This document shows, piece after piece, positions 1 to 13,539 of a stretch of 64,000 bases of DNA (within the stretch, counting starts at the first letter, position 1; each line of letters opens with the position of its first letter). The notes beneath the pieces are model-generated. The model was not told where the DNA came from. It ran no database searches and saw nothing but the letters and a program-made list of their open reading frames with translations. The position numbers and the translations under genes were made by a program. The stretch is taken from contig JAGGNK010008781.1 of the NCBI GenBank assembly GCA_017590115.1, positions 3,763,676-3,827,675 of the forward strand. Reading direction: 5' to 3'. Source of the stretch: Montifringilla adamsi (taxonomy: Eukaryota > Chordata > Aves > Passeriformes > Passeridae).

Positions 1-85
1 CATGTCCTCAAAGCCCCAGGACACGATGTGCTTCCCTCCAAGCAGGCAGGAGGGGGATCCAGGGCCTCCCTCCAAAAGCAATAAC
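1..85 (-). CDS. HECTD4: HECTD4 coding exon 4, truncated by the window edge
   Basis: The acceptor TGCTTAAAG|GTTATTG supplies the single base needed to finish the split arginine codon. The frame then reads LLLLEGGPGSPSC followed by LLGGKHIVSWGFEDM up to base 1. Two nearer AG dinucleotides give the wrong frame, which is why this acceptor was chosen. The exon's donor lies outside the window. Confidence 0.8.
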
Positions 86-3000
86 CTTTAAGCAGAAAAT
101 TAAATAAAATTTTATGAAGAATAGCGGTAGGAAAAATGAGCTAAATTAAAAGTTAAGACAATGATGTATTTAAAGTAATTATTCAGTCAGAGTTCATAAG
201 TCATTTAAAGGAATCATCAATATTTAATGAAAAAATAAAAACAAAACACCCCAAATCAAATCAATGCTTTTAGGTTTGATTTTCTAATGTCTTCTACACA
301 TGACTAAATCTTCCCTAAAGCTTTCAATAACTCTAAAGCGTTTTAATCACTTTTAAAGACATTCCTCCCTACATGCACTCAACACATTTTCAGAGCTTCT
401 GGAAAAGTTTACAAGGAGAAAAGTTCTACAAACCTGTAGAGAACATCAGCCACAGGCAGGGACCCCAGCTCAGTCTGTTTCTGTAATAGATGCACTGTAT
501 GAACAAAGGTTTTCAGCGACCCTCTAAAAGGACAAGAAAAACATGAATTAAAGATGTCTATTGAAGCCAGACTGAACACACACAACAGCAGCCATGGAGA
601 ACACCCAGAACCACAGCCATGATATGGCACTAGTTTCTTTTCTAACTGGCATTTCTTTCCTGGAGGATGTTCATTCTTTGGGGAGGAAGGGGAAGGAGGA
701 AGAGAGGGGGACAGGCAGAATGCTGGGGAACCTCTGGCCTAAATTCCACCACCTTTTTTTGGAAGAGGCTGAAGCCCCAGTTGGGAGGAGAGCAGCAGCC
801 ACAGGCTGGGTCATCAACAACAGGCTCATAAAGGCAATCCAAGCACTTGATAAAACACCTCAACCTTGCTCCTGAGGCAGCTCTTTCAGGACTTCTTGTA
901 GCTAATTAATCACATTCAGATCTCCAGTGCAACCCATGGATCTTCCTGGCTGAGCCCAAGTGTGAGCAAGGGCAGTTGTGCTCCCACCTGGAGATGCCTT
1001 CCCTAACTCAAATAGGGATGATCAGACTCATCCATTTCTTACCAAGATTCTGATTTCCTTTCACAGAATCATGGAATATCCTGAGTTGGAAGGAACCACA
1101 AGGATCATCATCCAGCTCCAGGCCCTGCACAGACACCCCAACAATCCCAGGTTGTCCCTGAGAGCACTGTCCAAGTGCTCCTGGAGCTCTGGCAGCCTCA
1201 GGGCTGTGCCCATTCCTTGGGGAGTCTGGGCAGTGCCCAGCACCTTTCCCTGATCTCCAACCTAAACCCCCCCTGACACAGCTCCAGCTGTTCCCTGGGT
1301 CCTGTCCCTGTCCCAGAGATCAGGGCTGTCCCTGCACTGCCCCTCCTGAGGAAGTTGTGCATTGGGATGAGGTCTCCCCTCACAACCCCAAATTTGGAAG
1401 AACCAGACATCTTTAAAAAGCTGTATTTTACAATTTCTGTTTTAAAAGTCAGAGCCATTTTCTAGAAGATGTGGTAGCTTTATTTCCAGGCATCACAGCC
1501 CACCTAAGTAGGAGAATTTGGCTGTGTCTTAAGTCAGTTATGAGCTGCTTTCTTCACAAACAGGAGTGATCAGCTGCAGAGATCCTTGCCCTGCACTCTG
1601 CTGAATCCAACCTTTTGCTGTCACATGTGGTCACTCAGCTCCCAAAGTTCCCTCCTCCACACCCCAATCCCTGTTTTCCCCAGTGACATCTTCAGCTCTT
1701 TGCTTTCACTGATAAACCTCAGCCTGGAGAAAATTGACACCAAACACATTAAAGCACCTCAATTAATTATTTAAAGCAATATTTACCCTGTTGTTTTATT
1801 TTTAGCAATAAGAAGCATCCAAGATTGCAACTAGGAATGTCAATAATAGTCTCATTTTCAAGGTTTTTTTCTTCAACACATGACTTAGATATTTAAAGGA
1901 AAAGTGTGAAGCTTTCAGAGGTGAACAAAGCACAATGGGATATTTCAACTCTCTAAGCAATGCAAGGCAGACTTGCAAAGAAAATAAAAGATCAACCTGA
2001 AGTTCAAAAGCTCTACTTGAAATTTAGCTCAGCTGCAACAGAACATCCCATATTTCCTGCAAATTGACATCTGGGAAAAAAAAAGAAATGAGATTGTGTT
2101 TATCAAATCCAATTTCTCTGAGCTATGTTCAAGTACATTGCCTTTCAGATAAGGCAGTTGTCAGGACAGAATAATTTGCTACATACCATAAATTTCTCAT
2201 TGACTTCATTAAAACAAGTGCACTAGAAATTAAGTAGGTTTCATTTGAATAAACCTTTTCCTAAAGCAAATCATGCCATATCCTGGGAACTCCAACATCT
2301 TAAATCAGAGTTAAACTTCACAGACAAGGCTACGACCTGGAGAAACATTCAAGCCAACATTTCCAAAAGGCTCTTTGTGACTTTAAAGCCACATTCATGG
2401 GGCTTTGCAGAGGTTTTGTATTTCCTCCCCCTCTCCCCAAGCTCCATCCTCTAAAAAAAGTAGGGTTTGATTAAAAGCAAATATGTCCAATTTGTCCTCA
2501 ATCACTTGATGCCAAACCCATGCAGGGCAAGGGATATTTTAATCTACAACGGCTGAACTCCTCACTGGCAACAAAATTAAAAAATACCTCCAGACATTTG
2601 AGAGACAACACTGAGATCAAATCTGAAAGGACTTGCCCTAAAACCGGGCAGTTCCACCTTCTGCAGCCAAAGAAAGGTGCAGGACAAAGGGAAAAGGAGA
2701 CAACTTTTCTCCCTGATAAACACATTTGGAACCATTCCTAGAGCAGCTCACTGCAGTAGAAGCAGCAATGTGCACACGAGGCATTGCTAACCCAGATCCT
2801 TCTGCTTCTGCATATGCTAAACACATGCAAAAAAGAAATGCTTACCAGTTTCACCCCTTCCAACCCAATATTTAAATATCAGAAAGAGAAAGGCTGGTTC
2901 AAGCTAAAAATAACTATCACCAGTGCAGTCACATCATTTTTGATTTGTTTCAATGGAAAGAGGGAATGAACACCAAGCACAGCATTGCCCAGGGGTGCTG

Positions 3001-6000
3001 GAGTCACCATCCTGGAAGGGTTCAAAAACCGTGGATGTGGAATCTGGGGATACGGTTAACGGTGAATCATGGCTGGACTTTGCCAAAGTTGCTTCATTCT
3101 CTCTGTTTTGCCAGTAAATTTTTGTGGGCTTGTGACCCCTCAGAGAACATCTGGCTGGGATTTCGCCTTATGCCAAACCTCAAGAACCTCAGCTGAACCC
3201 TTGAATTTGAGAATTTCAGGGTGTTACATCCAATCTTACCAATCCTATGACTGTTATTTCAGCTCTCTTACCTTGCACAAGCCAAGGCAACCAGGGCAGC
3301 AGCAGCATTTTCCTTCTGCTTGTAAGGGATGTGCTGTCCGGAGGGCGCCGTGTCCTCCAGCCAGGAGCAGAGCAGGGACTCGATCCCGTTGAGGCAGTCG
3401 GCCGGCTCCTTGGTCAGGCTCAGGGGCTGGCAGTCCCGAAGGCAATTCAGCAGCACCTCAGCAGTGATGTTACACAGCGAAGGGTCCGTCCTGCTCTGCG
3501 ACTGGATCAGCGGGAACACCAGCAGCAGCCCCATGCGGGAAGTGAAGGGAGCCTGCTCCGGCTGCTGTAACAAGCCCTGGCGCTTGAGCAGGGCCAGGGC
3601 CTCCTCGTCCCCGGAGCTCTCGCGGTCGTGCTGCTCCTCCAGGGCCAGCTGGCGCTGGGCGTTCCAGAGCCCGCGCAGCGCGTTCAGCCGGTACTCCAGG
3701 AGCCGCGCGTACGCGTTGCTCTGGTTGCCGCACACCGAGCGCAAGCGCTCCGCCAGCTCCGTCGGGTTCTTGGTCTCGAAGGTCAGGATCTGGAAAAGGG
3801 GAAAGTGGGTGTTTATAGAGGGTTTTAAAGGGAAAAAAAAGTCTCATATGGTTGTGGTGTGATGTTTAGATCAGCTGCTCTCTGCAGCAGATGGAGGGAT
3901 ATTATTTTTAATTTCTGGGGCCAAAGAACAGGCAAGTGGTGTTGTGTCCATCTTGGGATGAGGAGTGATGGCCATAAACTAAAACACATGGAATAAACTA
4001 AAACACATGGAACCCCATGAGCCACTGTCCATGGAGGATGGCAAAGGACTGGGACAACTGCCCAGGGAGGGTGTGGAGTCTCTCTCTCAGGACATGTCCC
4101 TGTGTCACCTGCTCTAGGTGACCCTGCCTTGGCAGGGGTTTGGACTGAGGGATCTCCCAAGATCCCTTCCCAACCCACTGCTGTGGGATTCTGTCAGCCT
4201 GTTATTGCTGAGTCAGCATCATCACCAAACCCAGGTTTGGGGGCTGCTGGCGGGGATTTTTAAGCTTTCAATAAACAACAACAACACAGACTGTAAAGAA
4301 AAATACACATACGAAAGAGTAGCTTGCAAAACAAACACTCCCCTCTCCTCTGGAGCCTTTTTCTGTAATCGAGGCAATTTTGCTAAAAACTTCAAAAGAA
4401 CTGCGAGGTTGGAGGGTCCCAGGGGTTTAGAGCCCTTCTATGAAAACTGATAGGTCACTAATATTGTGTAACAAGAACATGCTTGTTCTAGTTTTGGAGC
4501 TCTTCAAATAAACAAACAAACCAGCCAACCAACCAGTTTATTCCAATTCACCAAGAGTTCTATTAAACTCTCTCCCTCGCCTGCTTTTTTCTCTCTTAAA
4601 TTTTATCATCTTGCACTTAGCTACACCTTTCTCAAAATACTTTAAGCTGCTGCTGTAGTTAAAAACCCTAAAAGTCTCCTCCTCATCATTTCAGACAGAA
4701 GAAAGAGGCTTTTTTGGCACTTCTATATAAAACTGGAAACCAAGTTGGAACAACAGAAAACAAATAAAGCATGACACAAAAATATATTTATGGTTTAATA
4801 CCCATCCTGGGACTGGAAAATTCAGAGTTTTAAGTAATTTATAGACAACTTTTCTCCTTCCAGCAAACAACAGTGGAGATCAGCAAAGTCACTGAAGCTG
4901 TGGCAAGCTCAAGGAAAGCCATGAGCCAAGCATTTTCTGATACTCTGGATCCAGTGTCCAAAGGGATTTGGTATCCAAAGGGCTTCTGGCCATGTTTCAA
5001 ACTGCCTCATTTCATCCACCCTCAAACACAATTTTGGCCCATCTTTATGCTGTAAAGCTCTCCTTCTCTAATTTAATAAATAAATATAAACGTGGGAAGG
5101 GGAATGTGAGAGACAAAGCTGCCATGGGGAATGGCATCCAGGGCTGATTGTTTTGTGGGGTTTTTTAATTGCAGGCAGCAGTCACAGAGATCATGAAATA
5201 AATGTTTCTGGCTAATTGCAGACTCCTGAATAGCTTGTTAAAATGCTGCAGGACAAATCACATCTGCCAGTGCCACACAGCCCCTGACTAAAGGCAAGGA
5301 AACAGCTTTGCAGTTGGACTTTGACCACTAGAGCCAGGAAAAGTTCACCTGAAAGGAATTCATATCCTAATTACACTTGAATGGATGTTGTATTGAGCTC
5401 CTTACACCTAATAAACCTCCTTTAATTAACTTCTCCAAAAGATTATGAATATTAATTCCTAAACCACATATTACACATTTAAAATAACCACCTCCTGTTG
5501 TGTGCTCTGCTGCCTCAAAAATAAGTTTGTTTCCTGTTCTAGATGGAATCTCTTTCTACAATAGTTGGCTTTTGATTTTCTTGAACTAAACTGGGTGGAT
5601 TTTCTACCAAGTGACAACAAGCTGCAGAAATGGAGGAAAAAGAGAATGAATGTTTGCATTTTCAGAGATAAATGCTGAAGGAAACAGGTCTGTGGTCTTT
5701 GTTAATAACAATGACACCACCACAAAAGACAAGCTGTGATGTACTTGGTGTTGCATGTCTTGCTCCTCAAATCCCACAGTTTAACAGGGAAATGAATTTT
5801 TTTTGGCCTTTGATATGGCTCTACAGCTCTGAGTCTGTCTTGTAGCAATCAGGACGAGTCAGTGTCATCAGTTTTGCTGATGAAAAGCCTTTTCTTGCTG
5901 AAGTTTTAGTTTCTCCCTGATCCCACAGTTCCCAATTTGCTTTAAAAGCATGCATGGTCTGTCTGGGATTTGCCCCAGTCTTTCATAAGGGAAATGAGCA

Positions 6001-9000
6001 CTCATTTGGGTAAATGATACAGGAAGTACATCAGCTTCAACAGATTTACAAGATCATTCCAAAATGGGACTTCGAGACTTCTGATAATGCAGTTTACATC
6101 ATCTGATTTTCATACAAGGCATATGGAACCAGTGGGAAAAACCTTAATTTTTCAACATCATCTGAGGGTCTAAGCAGGCATCTGCATTTCCAGAAAACAA
6201 GAGGATGTTAGAAGAAAGATGTGAGGTCATCTGCTGTACAGGACACTTCAGCAAATTAAATTAAAGGCTGTTTTCCTCAAAAGCCTTTTTACTAGAGGTC
6301 AGTACTCAGAGCTACCTCCAGAAAGGAGCCTGAAGACCAAATGTTCCCAGTGAGGCTGGGACAAACCAGTCCTGGAGCTTCCAGGGTTCAGACACATCCC
6401 AGGGAACTGCTCTGGCTCTCCCTGAGAGCCAAATCCAGCCCTTCCCACCCCAACAGTGCCAGAGCTTCACTTGGCCCCTGCCAGATCCATCAGTGCTTCC
6501 CTCTGGATACATTAAAGCCTCCACAGAGGAATCCCAGTCCTTGCCAGGATATCTCCAGGCAAAGCTTGTCATCTTCCAACTATCGGAAGTCAAAACAAGT
6601 TAAAATAAAATGCAAGAAAACCCCCATCATGTTCTTTCACAAATTCTGATACAAACACCACAACTACCAGGGTTTATAAAAGGCAAAATTCCCTTTCCTG
6701 CTGCCTCTGGGCTGCCTCAGGATTTATACCTGAGCCTCAGCTCTGATTTGGGACTGATTCCCAGCAGCCTTTTGGGGTGCCTCATATTTCCCTGTGCAAC
6801 ACCTGGGGAGGTGTCAGGGGCAGGCACCAAACCCAGCCCCACACAAACCTCACTGAAGCAGTTCCTGATCCATCACTTCCCAACTCTAAACATTCCTGAC
6901 TAACAAGGCTTGAACAGAATCAAAGAGGATGAAGAGGATGTAACAAACATCACTTTGCCATAGTACAAGTTATCCAAGCAGCTACTTACATATCACTAAA
7001 AACTGTTATTAAGTAGTTTAATTGTCACTATTTTAATTTTACAGTATCTTATCCTTACCCACTACTTCCTTGTTCGATCTTTTAAATCAATTTTAGTCAA
7101 GATTTTAATTAGAAAATGGCAGAGCCAAAGTTCAGTCACTCTAATTGGTCTTTGACATCTTCAACACCGAGAAGCACAAAAGGTATCTGATTTTAGATGA
7201 ACTATGGGGAGGTGTCATCTTTCCCACTGTATCCAGTACTTGTCCTTTTGCATCCCACTACATGAACTCACCCAGGTAACTCTTCCCATCAAACAGAATT
7301 TTTGCCAAATCTCCTCCAGAAAGGAGCGGCTGACAGTCCCTATTTTCAGGACAACATGTTTCTCTGCTGATAGTAAATACCAGACTGAGTACAATTAACA
7401 CACACTAATATACATGAAGAGTTTTAGCCTGAGGTTTTATGACCCTATTAAGTAAATCTAAATGTGAGCTGTCACTAAAAGGCAGCTTTCTCCCCTGGCT
7501 ACAATTCCTGCCCCTTGTCCTCTCCCTGGTGCCTGTGGGGGGTGTGTATTTTAATTTAATCAGGGAACTGAGGAGCAGGGAAGTTGTGCACAAAGAGGGG
7601 TTTTTATCCTGAACTTGCAAATTGGAAGGGGAAGCCACTAAAATCTCCCCAACAACATTTAATTTCTTTCCACAGTTCAGCTGGCTGAAGTTCACGTGTG
7701 AAGATGAAGATGGTGGAACATTTATCAGGATCAATTACAGCCTATACCTCCCTGAGTATTAAACATGGATTATTCCCATCTCACAGGAGGTACAAACCAG
7801 ACAAAAAACACAGAAACAGCCTCAAAATTGTAAAATATCTTTAAAAGCAGCATGAAAAAAATTAATTCTATTCATTTGACCGCCCCATTACAGGTATAAG
7901 GTCATTCCTCTTGTACAGAATTAACAGAGAGGCAGCACCACTTGTTTATTCGGCTCTTTTGTCTCTAGAAACACCAATAAAACCATGTAAAAAGACTGAA
8001 TTACAAAAACTATGGATTATTCTGTAAGAGAAAGAGCACAAGTGACAGCTTTAAAGGTACCCTGAAGATTGAAATACACATCCCAAGTGAACCTGCTCCA
8101 TAAACAACCCTGTGTCCTTGTCTCCCACTGTGCTGGGGAACAGCCTCCTGCTCCTGGCATTTTCTGTGACTTCCAGTGTGAAGCTGCCTCGGTGCAAAAC
8201 CCACCTGAATTTCCTCTAAAACATTTCCTAGCCCCTCTCTAAGGCTTTTTCCTTGCTACACCACGTGCCAAATATACAAATACGTGTGAACATTTTCTCC
8301 CTGATGTTTTAGCAGCTGCTGCACTTTACACCGTGCTTTAGGGTTGCAGTTAAAAAACTACAAGTCTCAAGGTTGTTCCAATTTTTTCTGCTCCAAGAAA
8401 TGTTAACCTTATCCTCTTGTTCAAAGCCTCTGCTGAGTCCAGTGTGGAGCAGTGCAGTTTTGAACTACTCAGCTAAAAGCAGAACCTATTTTCTTTTGTG
8501 AAAGCACTGGAAATTTCATTGCTCACAAATAAGCACTAAGATACCACTATCTTTTACAATTTTATCCCAAATCATTTTTTTAACCATACAAATTTATGAA
8601 ATAACCTTCATATCTGAGATGAATTACAGAGAACAAGCAAGCTGTAAACAAGTAAAATGGTATAAAGTGTTGTTTCTTTGTTCATTAAAATATTTCTTTG
8701 GCTCTTACTCCAGTAGTAGGTGAAAACAGCTGCAAAAGGTAAAGAAAAATCTTTGTAATTTAAACATCTGAGAGTGCAGATCACTGAATTAATAAGCTGC
8801 AATTGGTAACAAGATCTATATTTGGGAAACAGATTTGCAAAATCATCCTTGAGAAGTTTCCTAACGTTTCACTACAAGGTTACCTAAAATACAACTTCAA
8901 AACTCCAAAGTCAGAGGGACAGTGGTCCACATTAGAGAAGTTTATTAAATTCCCAGTCCTGGCAGAGGACCCCTGGGGCACTGGAAGGGGGGGCACGGGC

Positions 9001-12000
9001 AGGATGAGGGTGTTCCAAGCCTGCCACATGCCCGGATCAGCAGTTTTCAAGTCAGAGGTCACAACCCCAGGAAGGGTCACCCACTTAGGAAGGAGTCAAT
9101 TGTTGATGGTGGCATTAGGGACTTTCAGCATGACAGAGGTGACGCTTGTAGATGGCAGAAAGGTCACAAGCAGAAAGGTTTGGGAAGCACTGACCCAGAT
9201 AATTGCAGGGAGCTGCTCTCTCCTTCAGCAATCAGGCAAAAGTGACAAAATGTTTTCTCTGGGTCGAGAGGAAAATGGGTGAAAACTTCCAAGTTTAGCA
9301 GAAACCTTCCAGTCTAAATCATTTTATGGCAAACACAAGTCAGTCACAGGATTGGCACATGCTGAGAAAAGAGCACTGGACTTCAACTCTTCAACCTCTC
9401 TGTGGAGAGCCAGCCCAGGCCACACTGGGGGGAAGAGGAAAAACCACCACTTTTTCTTTATTTGTTTCATTTTTATTATTTTTTTTACCTTTCACTTGAT
9501 AAAGGTAACTATTTTCAGTGTAGAGCCACACCTGTCCAGTGGCACCTCACTCTGGCCTACAGAACAGAGCTCAGCAAGAGTCCAGGTGAGGACAGACATG
9601 ATCCCAACAGCTACTGAGGGAGGAGCTGCACTCCCAGCTCCATGGGAAAATCAGAGGAAGGCTCCCTGCCCATGGCAGGAGGGGATTCTGGATGATCTTC
9701 ACCCCAAACCATTCTGGGATTCTGTGGAACCTTAAGGAACAGCCCTTCCTGCACTCCATGTCCCTCCTGGACGGGCACTGACCAACCACAATGTCATGGT
9801 AACACCTCCAGCTTTGTCACTGAGGGTTGTCTCCAAGAAGGAGAAGACTTTGCTCTTTCAAAGATTTCTCTGTGTGAAAGGTTTTAAAATAAAGGTCCAA
9901 AGGCTTCTGTAATCACTGACTAATCCAGGTCTCTCCTGACTAGAGGATTTTAGTGGGAAATCTGCACCAGGTACAGCTGGTTCGTGCACAATGTTACAAA
10001 ATTCTATCAAATTTTTTTTAAAAGCCCTAATTTTCTGTTAATATGCTGAAACAATCTAAGAAGTTGGCACACATCATCACAGAAAAAATAAAAACAGAGC
10101 AAAAACCTCCACACCCTTTAAAACTCAACATACTCCTAGAACAAGCTGAAAGAGAAGATTTAGGCTCTTGAAACATACCATTAAAGTACATGTGTATAAA
10201 TACAAGTGGATACAAATACACAAAAAGATAAAATCAAAGCTGCATGGGAGTCAAAATAACAAAAATAATAAGTTTCCATAAGCCTTTCTTGGCATAACAC
10301 CAGCACTGTAACATTTTTTCCTCTGCTTTTCTTTTTATAAATAGACAGAACCTTTGAACAGAAGGACAAAGGAAACACATCCAAACACCCTGACATTAGT
10401 CACCAATACGCTCTTTAAACTGATTTTTAGGCAAAACAGACCAGAATGATACTTCTCCACCCAAAAAAAAAAAAAAATCCATTAAAGTATTAAACATTAT
10501 ACATTTTTAATTAAGCACTTCAGCTCCGAAATTCAGCCAGGCTTCTGACCACCACTGATGAAGCACAAGAAGTGAATTAAAGAAGTTTCCTAATCAAAGC
10601 AGCAGCTGCAGCATCTCCTACCCTTGGCCAATAGCACATCCCAAGAGATTTCTGTTTGGACCATTTTCAAAGATATTTATTACACTGCAAGTAGGAGTAG
10701 AAAGAGTGTAAATGAGCTCTTGTGTAGCAGTCGATTGCATGGCCATGCTTCAATCAGATGTGTGCACCTATTTCCACAAAATGGCTCCTCAAAGCCATTC
10801 CACATCACCAAAGTACCCCTTATTTAAATTAAAAAACAGCATTAAGAAAAGGCAGAGAAAAGTTATGAGCTAAATACTTTGCATTTGCACCAGGTAAAAT
10901 TTTATTTTTGAAAACCTTTCCCCCTCAATACCAAACTCTAAACAAATCTGCAGATATCTGAAAATGAAATTGATTGCTTGTGATCATCAATTCCATCAGT
11001 GGATGGAAATAAAAGGCTTTAATAAGCTGTGACTTAAGAATAAAGATCAATATAAGTCAAAATCAGTACTTATCAAAAATAAGCACCACAGTAAAAAGTC
11101 ATATTTAATTATTTATTTCAAAGTTTTGCACTGCAAACACGAACAGGAAAAAAATCTCTGGAGAAGAAAAAATGAGGTGAATCAGTGGCACTGGATTGCT
11201 GCAACACTTGTCATAATAAATGTCAAAGCACAAGACACAGTAGCACCAATTCCATTCCTATCTCTCCCAAACAACTGGAGTTTTAGAACATTCCTAACAC
11301 TAACGAAAAAATTCTCCAGAGCTGAAGTGTTTGTCGAGTGAAGCTGTGTGTCAAGTTTCAGGCTGGAACACACTTCTGGCCTGGCTGGCAAGATCTTAAA
11401 ATAAGGTCTTGTTTGTTTTTTAAAGGATATCCTCCTTTCTTATGATATAACATGAAAAAATGCTGTGGGAGCACGTTATTTTTCTAGCACAGTTTTTAAA
11501 CTCAATGCTGCTTCTAGAACTATGCCATGGAATCAAAATATTTTCTTGAATCCAAGCTGCACCGAATGCCAGAGCAACTCTGATCACAAGGGAGAATCAT
11601 TCCATGTTTATACACACAGAGATAAGTCAGCCACCTTAAAAATCTCCCTTTTCCTGTTCATGTGATATTTGCCAACATCCATTTCATGGGAGCAGCTGAT
11701 TTCTCCATGCCATTCCTCAGTGTCCCAACACACAGGACAGAAAATGCACGGTTGCAGAAAATATCTTCCCTTAGATAAGGCTGGGGGAAGTTTCCCCAAA
11801 GCCCGTAAAGGTTCCACGTCACCCAGTGAACAATAATGTTGTCAGGACTGCTCGTGGGTTCCTCTCAGCAACAGCCCAGACAGCAGCTAAAGCCTCACTA
11901 AAGGGGTTTTTCAGCCTAAAATGCCTGGGACCAAACAGAGCCCAGAGATAAAGCTCCGGCTGGAGCGTCCCCTGTGCGCTCCCACCGCTCAGCTCCGGTG

Positions 12001-12969
12001 ACAAAGCCCCTGTGTCATTGCGAGCCACACTGCCGGGGAGGAGGGTGGGGTGAAAGAGGAGAAGGGAGGCACACAGGGGGGAAAAAAAAAATGCAGTCTA
12101 GCAAATAGATGCAACCTATAATCCGTGACATTCAGTCCTTCAGCGGCTCCTCCTAAGATAAAACAGCTGCACCGCCTGCCTGCAGCCAACACCAGGGGCA
12201 GTTCTGGGAAGGTAAAAAGCTGGGATGGAAATCTGGGCTGCCCTCCTGGATCCTTAATAATGATCACTGTCAAGAGCTGAATAAAACACCCGGGCACCCC
12301 CGAGCATGTCGTTGTAAGGCTGATGAATTACAAACCGTCTAAAGTAACAGCAAGAAAACACAAAACCTTCAATAAAAATAAGCGGGCCAAAGGCCACGCT
12401 GAAATCCGTGAGTGCGGCTCTGATTTCCAAACCTTACGGATTCAAAACAAGGAGGACGCACCAACACTTCACCCTCCATTTACATCAGCACCTCACCATC
12501 CTCCTGCCCAGCTCACTTTCATTATTATCGGGAATAAATCAGATTGACTCAAGACAAGCAGAACGCCTCGACACCGGCTGGCTCCGGACTCCAGATCCCT
12601 CACCCGGCATCCGCACGCAGCATCCTCCATCCGGCCCCCCATCCTCCCCTAGTCATCCTCCCTGCACCCCCATCTCCCATCCCCCCGTCCTCCTCGCCTC
12701 AGGCCTCCGCTGCCACCGTGCCCCTCTGCCGAGGGCATCGCCCTCCTTACCCCCTGGCCCTGCCCCGTCCCTCCCCTCAGCTCGGGGGGCCGCCTCACCT
12801 CCAGCTCGGTGTCGCCGGGCTCGGCCACCCCAATGATCTCGCTGGGCAGCTCGGCCAGGTCGGTGACCCGGATCAGCCCGTCGTGCAGGAAGATGGTCTC
12901 CTCCTTCACCGACAGCCACTGCGCCGAGTCGGTGGCCGCGGCCGCCGAAGCGGCCGCCGGGGACCCCAT
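1..12969 (-). CDS. HECTD4: HECTD4, giant HECT-type E3 ubiquitin ligase (5' end of gene, first 288 residues)
   Basis: This is the N-terminal part of HECTD4, a protein of roughly 4,000 residues whose catalytic HECT domain lies far outside the window at the C-terminus. HECT ligases pass ubiquitin from an E2 through a cysteine to a substrate; the substrates of this one are poorly known. Four exons join without a phase error: 12799..12969, 3272..3789, 434..523 and 1..85 (cut by the window edge). All junctions are AG/GT. The start MGSPAAASAAA is at 12967-12969 in fair Kozak context. The joined reading contains VKEETIFLHDGLIRVTDLAE, LAERLRSVCGNQSNAYARLL and LLGGKHIVSWGFEDM, which I recognise as HECTD4-like. 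No catalytic motif is present here. The gene runs leftward away from RPL6, in the same order and orientation as in human. The frame stays open upstream of the chosen ATG to 13437, so a longer N-terminus cannot be excluded from sequence alone. Confidence 0.9.
86..433 (-). other. HECTD4: HECTD4 intron 3
   Basis: This is a 348-bp AT-rich intron in which I see no repeat or RNA gene. Confidence 0.7.
434..523 (-). CDS. HECTD4: HECTD4 coding exon 3 (residues 230-260)
   Basis: The exon is 90 nt, phase 2 in and phase 2 out. The acceptor CCTTTTAG|AGGGTCG completes the arginine codon of the previous exon. The peptide reads GSLKTFVHTVHLLQKQTELG then SLPVADVLYR. The donor is CTACAG|GTTTGT. Confidence 0.88.
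1062..1390 (-). mobile_element. CR1 LINE 3' fragment, antisense to the window
   Basis: It begins with cacagaatcatggaatatcc and continues with gttggaaggaacca, the reverse complement of a CR1 3' end. It runs on to 'gatgaggtctcccctca', typical of the CR1 3' region. It is 5'-truncated, as usual for avian CR1, and has no intact ORF. Confidence 0.75.
2985..3090 (+). mobile_element. Degenerate CR1 fragment
   Basis: The words 'gagtcaccatcctggaagggttcaa' (in two pieces) and 'gtggatgtggaatctgggga' match the standard CR1 3' region with many substitutions. It is an old copy with approximate ends. Confidence 0.5.
3272..3789 (-). CDS. HECTD4: HECTD4 coding exon 2 (residues 58-230)
   Basis: This is a large 518-nt exon. 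The acceptor is TTTTCCAG|ATCCTG and the donor is GCAAG|GTAAGA, leaving two bases of an arginine codon. The protein is helix-like and Leu-rich, with ETKNPTELAERLRSVCGNQS near the start and a PYKQKENAAAALVALACA end. GC content is far above the flanking intron, which helps to delimit it. Confidence 0.92.
3985..4190 (+). mobile_element. Degenerate CR1 3' end
   Basis: It reads 'ctgcccagggagggtgtgga', then 'cctgctctaggtgaccctg', then 'gatcccttcccaaccca' and a 'gggattctgtc' tail. That is the order of a sense-oriented CR1 3' region. Confidence 0.65.
9655..9735 (+). mobile_element. Short CR1 3' end
   Basis: It has 'ctgcccatggcaggagggg', 'ctggatgatctt' and 'aaaccattctgggattctgt', the last part of a CR1 element in sense orientation. 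Confidence 0.65.
12799..12969 (-). CDS. HECTD4: HECTD4 coding exon 1 (residues 1-57)
   Basis: The exon is 171 nt and ends in phase 0 at GAG|GTGAGG. It encodes an Ala/Ser-rich start followed by the conserved block with SVKEETIFLHDG and ELPSEIIGVAEPGDTELE. The exon sits inside the CpG island. The next exon continues directly with ILTFETKNP. Confidence 0.88.
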
Positions 12970-13220
12970 GGCGCGGAGGGCGGGGGGGCTCCGCAGGGCT
13001 GAGGCGAGGCGGGTCCCGCTACCCGCCCATGGCGGGGGCAGGGCGGGGGCAGGCGCGTCCCCAGCGGCCTGGGCGCCGGACAGCCGGGGCGCGGCGGGCA
13101 GCAGCGAGGAGCGGCGCGTTGCCACCGCGGCGGCGGCGCTCCGGGGAGCTCCGGGAGCCGCCGTGCCCGCCCGCAGCCCCGCGTCCCGCGCCCGCCTCAC
13201 ACACACCGCTGACAGCGCGA

Positions 13221-13230
13221 CGCCATGTTG
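13221..13230 (-). promoter_or_regulatory. YY1-like site near HECTD4 start
   Basis: CAACATGGCG on the minus strand fits the YY1 core (AANATGGCG). It is about 250 bp upstream of the ATG. The binding is inferred. Confidence 0.45.
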
Positions 13231-13539
13231 GGGGCTGAGGCGCGCCCGGCATGCACCGCGCGGGGAACAATACACCCGGCCCCCTCCCAGCCCGCGGGGC
13301 CCCGCCCCCCGCGCCCCGCGGCACCGCCCCGAGCGCCAGGACACGCCCCCAGCGCCGGAGCTCCGCCCTCCTTCGGCCGCTCCGGCCGCTCCGCCCGCAC
13401 CGGCGGTGCTGCCGGTAGCGCCTAATGCGCACCGCATGTGCTCCGCTCAGTGCTCCACCCGCACCGGGCACGGCGGATCGTCCGCACTGGGCACAGCGCC
13501 TCGCCCGCACCGCGGGGAAGGTAGCAACAGCACCGGGAA

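Larger units (their letters stand above)
524..3271 (-). other. HECTD4: HECTD4 intron 2
   Basis: The intron is 2.7 kb. It holds one clear antisense CR1 fragment (about 1062-1390) and one old sense CR1 fragment (about 2985-3090). The rest is AT-rich unique-looking sequence with no supported gene. Confidence 0.7.
3790..12798 (-). other. HECTD4: HECTD4 intron 1
   Basis: This is a 9-kb first intron. It contains an eroded sense CR1 at about 3985-4190 with a two-copy 19-bp direct repeat (3974-4011), and a short sense CR1 3' end at about 9655-9735. The remainder is mostly AT-rich sequence without a recognisable gene. The last 500 bp rise in GC towards the promoter. Confidence 0.7.

Noticed and set aside
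8803..9282. 159-codon plus-strand frame in HECTD4 intron 1
   Set aside because: Composition is that of the intron and no protein family is recognised. The part from about 8940 may be an old repeat, but I could not assign it.
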